Counted from the stretch's first letter, positions 36,711 through 49,617 are shown. The stretch: DNA of 64,000 nucleotides from Anisodus tanguticus (GCA_034509755.1 CM067539.1:53161513-53225512); one strand, 5' to 3'. A program made the numbers and translations. Notes: generated by a model not told the origin, from the sequence alone.

Positions 36711-39700
36711 TTTTGTCCTTAGCCAATTTCTCGTGCAATTCCTCGTGAAAATACATATTATGCAACATACACACCCACATTAGTTCGTAATGCAAGATTA
36801 ATCATTAGTTAGGTGTATTTAGTGTGATTAGTTCTCTAAACAAGGTAGAAACATGGGTAAAATATGGCGGTTAGACGTATAAATACACCTAACATCACCA
36901 CCCCACACTTAAACTCTTGTTCGTCCTCGAACCAAAACTAAACATACCTCACTTCACTACGATTCACTAAACGTTTCCAAATTGAACAGGTCTGCAACAG
37001 AATAAGGTCACTAAGACTGTTTAAACATATACGAACAATCATACCAAACACAATATCAATTTTCAACGTGCCAACAACTGGTTTAAAACTTCCAAGCCTC
37101 TAAAACTGACTCTTTTATATGAATTTTGGCAAACACTGTCCTGCCGCCTAACAAAGGAATCACACATGTCATCAATCTCTTACCAATTATGTGTCCTCAC
37201 CTCAAAAAGAGTTGCCACAAAAGAAAACAAAATTTCACTCACACAACAAGGGCATTAAATCGAAAAAATTCAGCTCTCACGCACAAAAAAAATCACATGT
37301 GCATACGACGTACCACATGCTTGCCCTTAATGTCGTACTCTATTAATAAAAGCATATTAAACACATGATCAAATAGGACTTTTAATGGTTGTAATGTCAG
37401 CTAAAGGACGAGTAGGAATTATTTGGATAAATAGTGACTAACCTCCCTAAGCACTTTAAGACATATACGTTATCAATCCTCTATGCGCTTCCTTTTGTTT
37501 TGTCAATTCTTCAACCATTCTTTTTCACTTTCCCTTATGTCTCCCCTTTTACTTTCATTAAGCACTCTTTTTCATACGTCTCTAGCAAGGAGCAATTTTT
37601 CTATTGTTCCTTTTTTTTTCTTTTTCCGCTCCCTATCAACATACACTAAACATATTCAACAAGTGCACCCTCAACCTTATTTTGTTCTCTTTTTCACCGT
37701 AACTTCCCTTTACATCTATTTCCCACTTACTTTCAAGCGCTAAATTTCTAAAGTGCTTAGGAGTTCGGGATCAAATTTTACAGGCTAAACCAATAAAGAG
37801 AATGGCTAAAGATGCGGCTATCAAGGAAAATAGGTTAAATGCTCAAAAAGGGTTAGCAAATGATATCACATATGAGTGGGAAAATAGATAGTCAATGTTC
37901 ATGGCTAACAATGAAATGCCTATATCATCTCCTAACACAACATACATTATTTCACTTCGTAGACATACCAGATAAGTTCTAGACATCAATATGAGACATT
38001 GAATATATACACAAACACTCACCACACATGGTACACTCATGGTTCAAGATGGATCCATATTGACACTCTATTTTGCAAACAATGATACGAATTCAATGCA
38101 AACATTTTTAAGCCAACAATTTCATCTAAGAGTCAAGTAGAAGAGCTTAGGCGTTTCGACACAAGTTATTATTTTTAAGCATCATTTTACTTTCAAAATA
38201 TCGAGATCTGCTCATGTTGTCAATAATGTACCTAATTCTGAGCACCTAGCATTCAATTGGTTTTAAGGGTTCTCATCTCCTACCTTCTTCCTCTTTTACT
38301 ACTACTAAAAAAACTAATCCTAAAAAATAAAACATTGCCCGGATCAAAGCCCCCCTTTGGAAAAGAACCGATGTCATAAGAAAAATCAAGGGGTGGATGA
38401 TCTATGCCGCTAATGAAAAAAATAACAAATAAAAGAATCTTTTTGAATTTTTCTTGATTTTTTGATTTTTTTTTTTTACTTATACTAAGACTCGTAAGAC
38501 TCTAAGAACTACTAAAAAATCCTATGGCATAATCATCCTCGACCTCAAAAGCATCGAAAGTACCCATCACACACTTCAAAATATGCATTGTCCTCAATGC
38601 ATGTTTAACAGAGAAACAATTAAAACAAGGGTGAGAAATACTCCCTGAGACGCTCTAGGGCCTAGCAAGCAACATGGTCTTCAACATCAAGGGTCGGGAC
38701 GACCCCACACTTGAGCTCAAACATGCTCATCAGCTTCAACTTCGGGTACTCAGACTTCCCCTAATCTACAAAAAAAAACGTACACAAAAATAAAAATAAA
38801 TAAAATACATGTTGGGTTGCCTCCCAACATGCGCTTGATTTAATATCGTGGCACGACGCGAACAAACTTTTTCCTCCATTTTGAACTTATGAATTGTACC
38901 CCTAACAGGGCATCTAGTCTGCGGCTATGCTCCTTTGGTGGGGGCTACAAAGATAACCAGGCCAAGTAATAAATTCTTTACTTTGCACTTCTCGGCCTTT
39001 AGATGAATGTAATTGTTACTTTTTGGTACAACAAATTCAAGAATGTAGGCACTCTCATCCTCACCCTTTGTCTACCCATAGACTCAGATGGCTCGATTAC
39101 TATCTTACTATCTAAACACAATGTTGAAAAATGATTGGAATGAAGTCTAATGCGCCATAACTCATGAATTGTACTATTATTCACATCCCCATATATACAC
39201 ACAAGCTAGAGTCATCAAAAATAATATTATCTACTTCCTCACAGGACTCTAGTGCACTTGTCTCGACATTGACATCATCAAGAAAAAATGGTCTAATGAT
39301 TGATACTCTACTTTTAGCTCCTCAATTTGTCTTTTAAGTGTTTTTTCATCTACACACAACTCATCACTAAATTGTTGAGCAACGAACACATCAACTTTTG
39401 TACTCAAATCTTCATTCAAGTAGTGAACAACCAAACAAAAACTTTCAAGCTCATCTAAGAACTCAACCTTCTATTGAAATGAGTGAGAAAAAGGGGTTCC
39501 ACCTTCTTCTATTTAAATGTTTAGTCTAGGTACATTGTTCATGTAAGACTAGAGTAATGTAACATGAGGTCATGTTATTATTTGTCTACAAATATTAAAT
39601 AATCACAATACACTTAGATTTTTAACAATAAGGGGAAAACAGAGAAAACATACAACAGAAAATAAAAAGAAAGATTCAAGTCTCATTCCCATGTTCTGAT

Positions 39701-41160
39701 TTTTACCTGTCTGGTGGAGAACTCTTCAGTCTGTAAAGAAGTCCTGAAAGTACTTGAACTGTTCATGACACCAAAATAAAGGACGAATCAGTTTGATTGG
39801 TAGAATAACAGATAGCAAATGCAGCCAAATTCATTAAACTTAAAAGATTTGATTTAGGCAGAATAACATGATATTTCTTGCAGTTATTGCTTCCCAGAGG
39901 TAACAACTATATAATGTCTTAGGTGCACTATTCATTTGCCTTTCATTTTGCTTTTATTCCAGCAAAATACCCCTAGCCAATGTCAGTTAAGCAACAACAC
40001 TTGTAAATTTACTTCTGTAAGCATGTGATCAACCTGCTCCATCTTAATGGCAGACTAGTTACACCTCTGTTATTGTTATCTATACGAGCAACTTGCACTC
40101 GCTACATCGCAAAAGAGATGACATGATTCAATCTTCACAAATGAAATAAGCAATTTTGACAGTAGAGACTAGTTCATTTATATATTTGCACCACTTCTGA
40201 TTCTTAATCCCTTGAAATATTGACAGAAATACCATGGAAACATTGGAAACATTCTTCACCACCCTTAACAATTTTTTTTCTTTCTTTTCAACTCCAACTC
40301 ACCCACCCCTTTTCTTTTCTATGTATTTGTCTCTCTTATCTTTCTATATGTATATATATATATAATTTCACTATGAAATATACAATTTGTTAAATGCTAA
40401 AATTTCTATAGATGATCCAAGAGAAACAGAACAACAATGTCTATATGTGAGTGTGTGAAGTTCCAAGAAAAACAAAAACTGGAATCCGATGCCAAAAAAA
40501 AATGTGATATCTGATAATGACTTATAATCTGTATATGAATATTTCTATATGCAACAAAGAATGGAATCAACAACAAATACACACACCAATTGAAAGAATT
40601 CTCCTATTATCAACAATTTATAACACCTACACACAAAAAAATCATCGGATCCAAAACTTTCAGAGTAGAATATAACTCATTCTCTAGCAATTAGATTCCC
40701 AATGGACTCAAAGAAGAAAAATTCACACCAACAATGAAGAAACTCTGAACACATGTTTTCCTATTAAAGAACCCCACAAAAAACACACTGAAATTGAATC
40801 TTTGAGCTACCCATTTCACCAAACAAAATTCTAAAGAACCCCACAAGAAAATCTTGAACTAAAATTAACAAAATCAACACCAACACCCCAAGAACCCCAC
40901 AAGAAACAACCCCTTTAGCCTTCAAACATGTATAGAAACAATCATCAACTGTGTCATGTGTGTATACACCCCCACCCCCTTTCCCTTAAGCACCTTCACC
41001 CCCCCCCCTCTTTTCTTTCACAAGTCCTCTTTCGAAACTGAAGAAAAAAGATTATAACTTCCCAAAGCTAACCCCACTACCCAAAAAAACTAAACCCCGA
41101 TTTATATGTTTTTGAGTAAAATCTGATTTGCCATGCAAAGAGTAAAATAGAACATACCTT
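36711..41160. other. Repeat-derived, gene-free region
   Basis: Blocks such as caccccacacttaaactctt (about 36897) and gggttgcctcccaacatgcg (about 38813) are wording I associate with non-coding parts of plant Ty3/gypsy elements. The minus strand at 39434-39250 gives one clean 61-codon stretch with charged, coiled-coil-like content but no known motif. From 39500 to 41150 the DNA is AT-rich with no gene seen. No LTR pair could be delimited. Confidence 0.4.
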
Positions 41161-41164
41161 TATA

Positions 41165-41641
41165 GGCAACTCGCTGGAGAAGAGCCTTCACCGGAGACGA
41201 AGCCCGCTGGAGAATGGAAGAGCCGTCGCTGGAGACCAAGGGTTTTGGAGCTTTTAAGAATTTAGATAGGAAAAGTCCGCTGGACTATAATGTAATCTAG
41301 CTTTTTAGAATTACTTTTTTAATTAAAAAATAAAAAAATTGCGGGTTTAGTAAAATAGTGGAGGAAAAAATATAATTGGGATAGGAAACCGTTGCAATAG
41401 GTATTTTTGCCAAATGAACCGTTGCAACAGAGTGGTCTATTGCAACGGTTTAAACAATTGTTGCCATAGCGATCTCTATGGTGAAGGTTGTGAGACTGAT
41501 GCAACGGTTTAATTTTAAAAATGTAATATTAGGTCTAATGGCCTATTATGATGGTTGTAACCGTCGCCATAAATTACCTATTGCAACAGTTGTGTAATCG
41601 TCGCCAAAGAACCGTTGCGGTAGGACAAATTTCTAGTAGTG
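41165..41641 (-). mobile_element. CACTA transposon terminus with leader exon
   Basis: Read on the minus strand from 41641, the sequence starts CACTACTAGAAATTTGTCC, a CACTA-type terminal inverted repeat. It is followed by sub-terminal copies of aaccgttgc in both orientations up to about 41385, which are typical transposase-binding arrays. Further in (41262-41165) lies a leader-like stretch ending at a splice donor (aag|gtatgttc at about 41163). The opposite terminus was not found, so size and orientation of the whole element remain open. Confidence 0.72.
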
Positions 41642-43230
41642 ATTTGAAAGGGAATTCTCCCAGTCCCTCAGTGAATCAGTGGCATTTTGCAAGCGCAATC
41701 GAGGGAAACTTGAAGGGATTTAGAGTTTGGGACTTCATCTCAAAGTCTCTCCACTTCGGCTTCTAGACGTTGATTATCCTCTATTAATCTTTCTTGTCCT
41801 CGTGAGGAAGCTAATGCCTTGACTAATTCCACAATAGAAAGAGTGGCGGCATGTCCCTAAATAAATGAGGGTGTGTCAGGAAGAAGTTGGGCCTTCATAG
41901 GTTATATAAAAAAACATGAGTTTACTTGAAGGATTAAGTTTGCTAGGTGGGTAAGGGATGCTTCCAGTCTTGCACTCGGACATTTACGGGGAGAAGAGAC
42001 AGACATTTCGACTTCTATACCAGACGAGGGGATAGAACTACTCTTGGAAGGATGACGCTCGGGAACTGCCATTTTATTCTTGAGAGTCTCGGACTGAAGA
42101 TTTCTAATATCAACGTCATTCATCTTTTCATCGTCATTGTCGATGTGGACAACCCCCGCCTGGACTCCCAAGCCTCCACTAGTATGCGACGGGTCCTTAC
42201 TCTTGAGCATATTCTCATTGGAATCTCGGGGGTACCTTCCTGGGGTTTTCTTTTACGGCTACTCGAGACCAATTGAATTATGTTGGCCAAGGAAGTTGCA
42301 CGGGTGGGCACCTTCTGGGAAGTAGGTTTCTTTAGAGGAAGTCCTGTAAGAAATACGAAAGAGACGAGGAGGGGTTTTTGTAAAAATTCAGGTTCATCCT
42401 AAGATCAATGTCTTACCATGATATTTCCCTCTCCACCATTTGGAAGTTATGCTTTTTCAAGTCCGGATCACATTGGGAGACGCGCGAAGGAGGCTAACTA
42501 CCCATTAAAAATTTCCACGAATTAGTTATGGTTTAACGGGAGTAGCTGCGAGAAGAGAACATTTATGCATGAAATATAAGATTCTGCACTCATAAAAAGG
42601 GAAGAAATGAATAATATGTGAGTTAATTTACGGGCGTTATTCCATTTCTCAGGAAAAGGTTTGGGGGATGGTTGATGAACTTGATCGGTTCGGATCATCA
42701 CGAACCTAGTTAGCCACCCGCAGTCGTAATCATCCTATGCGTTGACAAGACTTCGGCTTCTGCAAGGTTAAAGGTGAATAATGCCACTCCGGAACAACAT
42801 GGGATAGTAAAGGAGAATTAATTGGTCGACAATGAATGGAACATTAGCGCAGTCAACCACCATCTGCATGCAGTACACTAATCTCCAAATTCGAGGGGCA
42901 ACATGTCTTAGGTACACCCAATAGCATTTGCAGATGTCTTCGATGATCTTTGGGACTGGAAGAAGGAAGCTGATGGTGAATGGGTACGTATGAACCATAG
43001 AGAAACCTTCCACGTGGTGATTCATTCTGATTGTTGGGCTCACGACTCTCACGTCAGTGTTTGGGTTGAAGTTGCGGTCTTTGAAGACTTCTAGGAGAAT
43101 GTCCGATGTTATCAACGATTTGATTTCTTCTAAATTCAAGATGTTCATCAACGCGAAAATCACATTGGACTTGTCTAGTCTTGACGACGATCCCTCGTTT
43201 AGGAAGGTTTTGACCGGATTCCTTTAAGAT
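41642..43230 (-). pseudogene. Transposon gag-like protein relic
   Basis: Minus-strand coding remains. At about 43190-42770 is a domain resembling the plant putative gypsy-type transposon protein (RVVSPTIRMNHHVEGFS, TYPFTISFLLPVPKIIEDIC, APRIWRLVYCM). A basic, serine-rich middle follows (42311-41902). At about 41860-41700 comes a coiled-coil (IVELVKALASSRGQ, IEDNQRLEAEVERL). The last part stops exactly where the CACTA terminus begins, suggesting that insertion cut it. Stops and frame changes are frequent. Family assignment is tentative. Confidence 0.45.
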
Positions 43231-45340
43231 TTGAAGTTTAGTGCCGTGTAATTAGTGGAAATTAATATCGAGTAGGGACAATAAACATGAAAACTAAATC
43301 CAACAGTCCTAGTCAGCATTGTTTTGTCCAATTATGTGAAAGAGAGAGAGAGGAAGTAAGATAAAGACTAGACATTTTTGAAAGAGAAACGTAACTACAC
43401 GTTCCCCAATGCTGCAGGTTTTTGCACTGTAAACTGAGCTTTAATACCCGTGCTGCAGCAGCACATACCCCACCCCACACCCTACCCTAACCCCAATACT
43501 TTATGGAATCATAGTTGTACGTTTTTCCTTTTCAAAATAATACTTCCTCCGTCCAGTTTTACTTATTTAGGTCATCACAAATAAATCCTGATTCGGTTCA
43601 GTTTTTTTATTTTGGATACAAACCGAACCTAAAAAACAAATTAAATATATTATTTTTAATTATTTTTAATTTTTTTAATTTTATTTTAGGATACTACTCT
43701 CTCTTGAATCATAGTCATTGAAGCTAATTTATGTTATGGAAGTCGCATGAGGCATGAACTTGATTAACATATCACTGAAACATTGACATAAAATGTAGGG
43801 AGAAAAAGTAGTTGTAAATTGATAAAATTTTAAATGGTCATAACTATGCGCTCGGATGTCCGTTTTACCCGTTTTTTTTATTTTGCGTATTTTTTCGAGA
43901 CGAGACCGATCTGGCAGTTTGGCGCAGCAAATTTTTAGAAATACGTCCGTTTTCCCAATTAATTTGTGTTTCCCCCAAATCGATTTCTAATTTTCTTTTT
44001 TCTTTAGTAAAAAACTCACGATACACAATAGATTTCAACGTCGAAATTTCATGATAGTGTAAGTGTGAATGTCAATTTCAGTTTTGAAAATTCAATTTAA
44101 AAAAAAATAAAAAACCCCAACCCGGCTCGGCCCACTAGAAAAAACCGATATAAATCGATACGTTCGGCGATATAAACCGATATATCGGTTTTTTTTTAAA
44201 AAAAAAGTTGTATTCATTTTTTTTTTAAAAACCCGATTCTTATTCGATTCATATTTTTCGAATACAAAATCGAACCGAACCGATATACGTCCACCCCTAA
44301 TTAAGTGAAGGTAGAAGGTAGAACTCGTTAGAGAAACACCGTAATCATTAATATTCTTTATTTTTTTAATCAGTCGATCACACTGTTCTGCAGATTTTCT
44401 TTGTAAATTTCACCATTGATTTTTTCCCCTCAAGACATAAATACTCCATTAAATTGGAATAGTTACTATCCTAAAATTGTTATAGAATATTCAAAATAAA
44501 TATAATAGAGTAACTTTATGCAAGACAAATTAAATAAATAAATAAATAAATTAAAGAGAGAAATCATGAAATAGAATTCAATGGAAAACACGAATGAATA
44601 GGCAATACGCTTCCAGAAAATTATCTTTAGGATAGTAATTTACTTCACACCGTGCAAGTGGTTAACAGGAAAGTTCATCCCCTGAATACAATGCCTATTC
44701 TGAAAATCAAAGTTGCACTATTTGATTTCTTCTACTACAAAAATTCAACCCAATAAAAAAGAGATTTTGGAAGAAGAAAACTAGAAGAAATGATAGAATA
44801 TATTTAATGTTGAAAGATGGTAGAAATAAATTAGAGAGATGTTCGAACTCTACTAAGGCTTCTTCCAAATTAAGTATTTTATAGGAAAATATAATTAAAT
44901 CTCCCATCATTTTTTATTTATATAGTATACTAAAAACAGATATCCACTTTTGCTACGTTTCTAACTTGAAAAAAGAAGAGATAATTACTATTTCATATCT
45001 ATTTTATTCTTATTGAGTTGAAAACTTTAAAAAATTATTAGTGCCTGCACAATTTTTAAAATATGATTTGTTATATATATTAAAATATATAAATATTATT
45101 TAATAATATTATTAATCACCTGATGTGTTCTTTCTAAAGAATTGTGTCCCTTAAAGAAAGGTTGTGTCGTTCTATTCAATTTTAGTTCAACAAATTGCTT
45201 TCTAATAAAGCAGGGAATAATTTTAAAATAATTATTTTTAAAAACCACGACATTAATTTAAGACAGATGCAGTATTAATGAATTCCTTTAAATATGACAC
45301 ACAGACACTAGCACAAGTTCCAGTGTCTGGGCAACAGTTC
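43231..45340. other. AT-rich spacer with hAT-like end
   Basis: No gene seen. 44100-44298 holds mirrored aaccgatata and accgaaccga repeats and ends on the right with gtccacccctaa. In reverse this is TTAGGGGTGGAC, a common end of plant hAT-like non-autonomous elements. A matching aaccgaacc block lies at about 43618. A Stowaway-like start (cctccgtccagttttactta) lies at about 43545. A poorly conserved 60-codon stretch at 43515-43721 has no support. Confidence 0.4.
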
Positions 45341-45356
45341 TCCATGCCCACCTCTA

Positions 45357-45658
45357 TCAAGGCTTCGGTTCTTGAGTCTTGCAATTTCTAAGACAGGTTT
45401 GAACACACACTTTGACCTTCTGCCAAATAAAATCATTTTTTCGGCGAAATTCCTCATATGTACCAGAGGCCCCTTGGTCAGGTGGGATGTAAATCAAGGG
45501 ATATGCGCGAGTGGCAGCCCTGCAAGGGAGAGGACCAATGAGACACGAACCCAGCAACATCCCTTGCAATATTTCAGCAAAGACTGTCACCACATGGATT
45601 CGAACTCGTGATGCCGGAGTGATTGTACTCCAATCACCTTGCCACTTACCAACTCGCC
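45357..45658 (-). mobile_element. tRNA-derived SINE candidate
   Basis: The minus strand from about 45658 begins ggcgagttggtaagtggcaa (box A-like) and, about 40 bases on, has gagttcgaatcc (box B, GGTTCGANTCC-like). This is a tRNA-like RNA polymerase III promoter. A unique body of about 240 bases follows. No clear poly(A) or simple tail or target duplication was identified. A degraded tRNA pseudogene is the alternative. Confidence 0.5.
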
Positions 45659-45917
45659 TGAGATTCAAATCCGTAAAAATGAGAAATGAGATTCAAATCC
45701 GGATCCATCGGATCCACGGATCGAATCTGGATCCACATATAAAAAAAAATTGCCTTGAATAATATTAACAACTGTTGAATAAATCAACCTACACAAATCC
45801 CTTTTCCAGATACACTGGTTCATAGAAATACTCCTAGAATGTAACATTTTAGAAAATATTTATAAAATTATGAAAAATTACTTATAAAAAACGGATATAT
45901 TTAGAAAATGCAGTGTA

Positions 45918-46078
45918 TCACCAAATCCCTTCTTTTGACATCTTCAAAAAGTCGCACGGCGTAATGTTTGGAAGATCAGTTGAACCTGCTTTCTTCTTCT
46001 TCTTCTTTATCCTAGTCGTTTTCACAGCCTTGCTGCCTTCTGTTTCGGATGTTGTTAGAGAGACCAGGTTGTAAAACT
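45918..46078 (-). other. Exon-like stretch, unknown product
   Basis: The minus strand has a plausible acceptor (ttgtttttcaacag at about 46079-46092) followed by about 50 sense codons with lysine-rich content (RIKKKKKKAGS, DLPNITPCDFLKMSKEG) ending in a stop at 45918. No neighbouring exon was found. It could be an isolated gene fragment or chance. Confidence 0.2.
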
Positions 46079-46614
46079 GTTGAAAAACAATTAAACAGTC
46101 GTAAGATGACCATATTACACATTGCATTAGCACCCACTCTCTTTTGCGGTATTACACATTAGATTGTTTTCTTACTTAACATCCAGATGCTCACATCAGA
46201 CCCAAAGTAGAAGTGGAGGCTCAATGTTTATGATATAAATAACTGGAGTGCTGCAAATCGTAAATATTATTGATCCACAAAATATACCTCACAAACACCA
46301 TGCAGCAATAACCGCTGGAAGGGGTGTTGAACACGTAGCTCTAGCACATTTCTATCACTCCTCCACAAATGCTCGTACACATTGCTACAATAAAATATCC
46401 AAAACTCTTACTATTAATAACAGGAGCAGAAAGAGGAAATGGATGGAGATGCAGCGTAAAACAGTGAAAATATAAAAATCAAATCAGACTATCAGACATA
46501 CTCCAGACCCACTTGAGGGTCTAGAGTATCCAAAACTTTTAGAAAATACGGAAATTATGAAAAAAATTAAGAAATACTTAAAAAATTACATCCTAGGTTA
46601 TGTATATATTTAAT

Positions 46615-46803
46615 AAAAATGGATTCACGGGTCGGATTTGGACCGGATACGAATCTTAAATACAAGATCCAGATTCAAATCTGATCTGTCAGAAACGGAT
46701 CCAGGTCCGATCTGGATCCATCGAGTCCAAATTTTGAAGATCCATATCCTATAAAACGGATCTGTATCCACCGGACCGGGTCCAGTATCCACTGCCATCT
46801 CTA
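46615..46803. mobile_element. hAT-like MITE end
   Basis: The block is dense in ggatcc and gatctg repeats and ends ccactgccatctcta; in reverse this starts TAGAGATGGCAGTGG, a plant hAT-type terminus. A related block of repeats lies at 45680-45740 and may be the other half, with about 0.9 kb between. It abuts the truncated gypsy LTR at about 46810-46905. Confidence 0.45.
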
Positions 46804-46904
46804 TGGCCACACTCCAGTTAACGGGGTCTGAACGTGCGGGGAAGTGTTAAAAGACTCACATCGAAAATGAAATGAGAACATGCCTTGTGTTAAGAGTCCC
46901 AACT

Positions 46905-47356
46905 TTGCCGGGAAACGTCCCATTTTGCGCCAAGAATTCCCGCCAAGCTTTGCCTTCGCGTCATTTCCTTGAATGGCATGCCTTGAGTGCATGCGTTGTG
47001 TCGCCCACACAGATTGCCACTGACACTACTTAGCCCACACTACCGTGACATGCCTTATCTTTGTCTTGCCCATGACTTTGCCTTTGTTTTGCCTAGCATT
47101 GCCATGCCTTGCCTATACTTGGTCCGCACTTGGCACATGCCACATGTTAGTGTGTCAATTCCTTGCCACTGCCCGACGCCCATGCCATGCTATGGCGCAC
47201 CACACTGTCTGCCTTGTTTGTTCCCAACTTGACAATGACATCGCCAATATTACCCCGCATGATTTATTCAACCCACATATAGACCATGACAAGGTCATTC
47301 ATGCCAACTCCTTGCCATTATGCCATCTACCGAGTCAAAGATTTAGGCTCCTAACA
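46905..47356 (-). repeat. Truncated 3' LTR of the gypsy element
   Basis: On the minus strand it starts TGTTAGGAGCC at 47356 and matches the start of the 48570-49617 LTR for about 450 bases, then stops. The sequence to the left is unrelated. Confidence 0.8.
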
Positions 47357-47429
47357 AACTACCCCGATCCTTTGAAACTCGACGTCCTCGTCAAGGACAT
47401 AATTATCTTATACGCTTGTTAGGATCATG

Positions 47430-48528
47430 AATACATATCATATTCCCGAAGTCCCTTCCCTCATCTGTCACAACCGCTATGGTATTAACCCATGCTATCT
47501 CTGCATTCTTTCCCTTTTCTAACTCCGCAGCAAGTAGTGCATTTACCCGCATTTGCAATGGACAATCCCTCTTCAAATGTGGCCTGCCGCATGCAAATCA
47601 GCCTTTGAATTTGCCACCCTTCTCCACACCATAGGAAGTTTCACCTTGTCTTCCTTTTCCAATTTCCCCTACGGCAGTATGGCCCTTCCAGTTTTTCTTT
47701 CATCACATCCCTTTGTCCTTAGACTTGAAATGCGAATTTTTTTAGGGTTGTCACCCTCATCGAAGTCAGCCAACACATTTGCCGCCGCAATATCAGAGGA
47801 GAGATTTTGGACATTCTGCCTTCTCAACTCTCTTTGCGCCCACGACTTTAGCCCACTTATAAAGTAGTACAACTTGTCCTCCTCGGCCATGTTGCTTATG
47901 TTTAGCATCAAGGAAGAAAATTCTAGACATACGCCCGCACTATGCTGCTTTATTTCAAACACCGCAGCCCATCTCTTGCAACCCAAGACGAGTTGCTTGG
48001 AAGGAATTGGGATTTTAACTCCTTCTTAAGCATATCACACGTTTCAATACGTGGCAACCCCGCACTTTCCACTTCTGCAACCATTGTCCGCTACCAAACC
48101 TTAACATCATCACCCAAATACATAGTTGTGGCTGGCACTTATTCATTATCCGATACCTTGGCTGCTAGGAAATAATTCTCTATATCCCAAAGGAAATTTT
48201 CTAACTCTTTGGCACTCTGCGCGCCATTGTATACCATTGGTTCTAGCACCTTTACTCTAACGCGTTCTTCACCTCTAGGGACAGTGTTTTGTAATGCCCT
48301 TCGAAGTAAAAGAACTTCCCCATGCAGATCCTCCTTTTACTTGCGAATCAACTCCATTTCAGCCATGGAAGCTTCATGCTTCGCTGCATAATCTGCCTCC
48401 AAATATGCCATTCTCGCAAGAATAAAAACCATATCACCCATTTCAGGCATCTATCTCGCACGATCTACTATAGCTTCCAACTGTTCCATCATTTGGCGAA
48501 GTTCTGCGTTCGTTGTGCTTCCTGCCAT
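47430..48528 (-). pseudogene. Ty3/gypsy gag, broken
   Basis: The start is ATG at 48528 (MAGSTTNAELRQMMEQLEA), about 30 bases after the PBS. The order is a coiled-coil (ARMAYLEADYAAKHEASMAE), then gag (FLWDIENYFLAA at about 48200, LKKELKSQFLP at about 48020, CLEFSSLMLNISNMAEEDK and SGLKSWAQRELRRQ at about 47930-47820), then a zinc knuckle FACGRPHLKRDC at about 47590. The first Cys of the knuckle is replaced by a stop. Other stops occur at about 48450, 48335, 48160 and 48105, with one frame change near 47960. Functional gag would form the virus-like particle. Confidence 0.82.
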
Positions 48529-48569
48529 ATTCCTAAGTCCGCTCCTACAACCGTCGCTCTGATACCAGT

Positions 48570-49617
48570 TGTTACAAGGGTGATTTTCCACCACTGAGTT
48601 TTTGTCCGAGGTTCGCCCACCGTGCGGCAATCAAGTCCGCTACTTGACTCAACATGTCCAACACTTAGTTTATTTTTAGGGACTTAGAATATTTTAGCGC
48701 AACAAAATAAAGAGACAATGATATACAAAAAAAAATCTCCTAACCTTTGTATTAATATGAAAACAACACAAAGGACCCTCACTTGTTTCAGCCACAAATA
48801 GATCAAAACACACTTCGGCTTCAACTTAGGCACAACCACAAGTCGATTGCTGCATAGCAACATTCTCCTAAAACCCTCACGTTTCTTCATAATGTTCCTT
48901 AGTGAAATTTCAAGTCTTTCACCCTCTGATTTCGTTTAAGGCCAAAGATGCATATTTATAACACATGTGCCAGCCTTTGGATTACAACCATTGGCCTGAC
49001 GACACTTGGCCAACTCAAGGCCAATCAAAATTAAGGTGCAGTTGACATCCCCAACTGCCTAGGCATGCACAATTTCGTGCTACAAGGTGCTGCAAGAGTA
49101 AAGGAAAACAGCCCACATGCAGTTACAAAACGAAACCTCCCCATGTGCGCGGCTCAAGTGCGAGCTTGCCTAGCTTTGGCGCCGAACGCCCTATTTTGCG
49201 CCAAGAATTCCCGCCAAGCTTTGCCTTCGCGCCATTTTCTTGCACGACATGCCCTTGTGTGCATGCCCACTTTTGTCGTCCACACAACTTGCCACTGACA
49301 CTGCTTAGCCCACACTGTCGTGCCATGCCTTTGCCTTTGTTCTGCCTAACATTGCCATGTCTTGCCTTGCCCACAATTGGGCCGCACTTGGCACATGCCA
49401 CACGCTAATGTGCCAAACCCTTGCCACTGCCCGACGCCTATGCCATGCCATGTCGCACCACACTGTTTGCCTTGTTTGTCCTCGACTTGGCAATGCCATC
49501 ACCAACATTGCCCCACATAATTGATTCAACCCACACATAGACTATGACAATGTCATTCATGCCAATCCCTTGCCGTCACTGTGCCATTTGCCGAGTGAAA
49601 GATTCAGGCCCCTAACA
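48570..49617 (-). repeat. 5' LTR of the gypsy element
   Basis: 1048 bp; on the minus strand it starts TGTTAGGGGCC at 49617 and ends CCTTGTAACA at 48570. The outer flank is gagtc. Rich in tgcc/gcca words. Partner: 46905-47356. Confidence 0.82.

Larger units (their letters stand above)
46905..49617 (-). mobile_element. Ty3/gypsy element with gag only
   Basis: Minus-strand element: 5' LTR 48570-49617, PBS (minus CTGGTATCAGAG-like, about 48556-48568), gag, polypurine-like GGATCGGGG, then a truncated 3' LTR (47356 down to about 46905). Protease, RT, RNase H and integrase are absent between gag and the 3' LTR. The left end is lost, so no target duplication can be checked. The LTRs share the block around ttttgcgccaagaattcccg (46922 and 49196). 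Confidence 0.82.

Noticed and set aside
38290..38320. Possible left CACTA terminus (ctactactaaaaaaac)
   Set aside because: Too poor a match to CACTACTAGAAATTTG and no sub-terminal repeats beside it.
42120..42325. Plus-strand open stretches over the gag-like relic
   Set aside because: Antisense to the better-supported minus-strand content.
45590..45658. Functional tRNA gene
   Set aside because: Box A and box B are present but no cloverleaf with acceptor pairing could be drawn; a SINE head fits better.
47045..47422. Cys/His-rich open stretch that looks zinc-finger-like
   Set aside because: It lies in the LTR of the gypsy element; the tgcc-rich base composition alone creates Cys and His codons, and the spacing matches no finger type.
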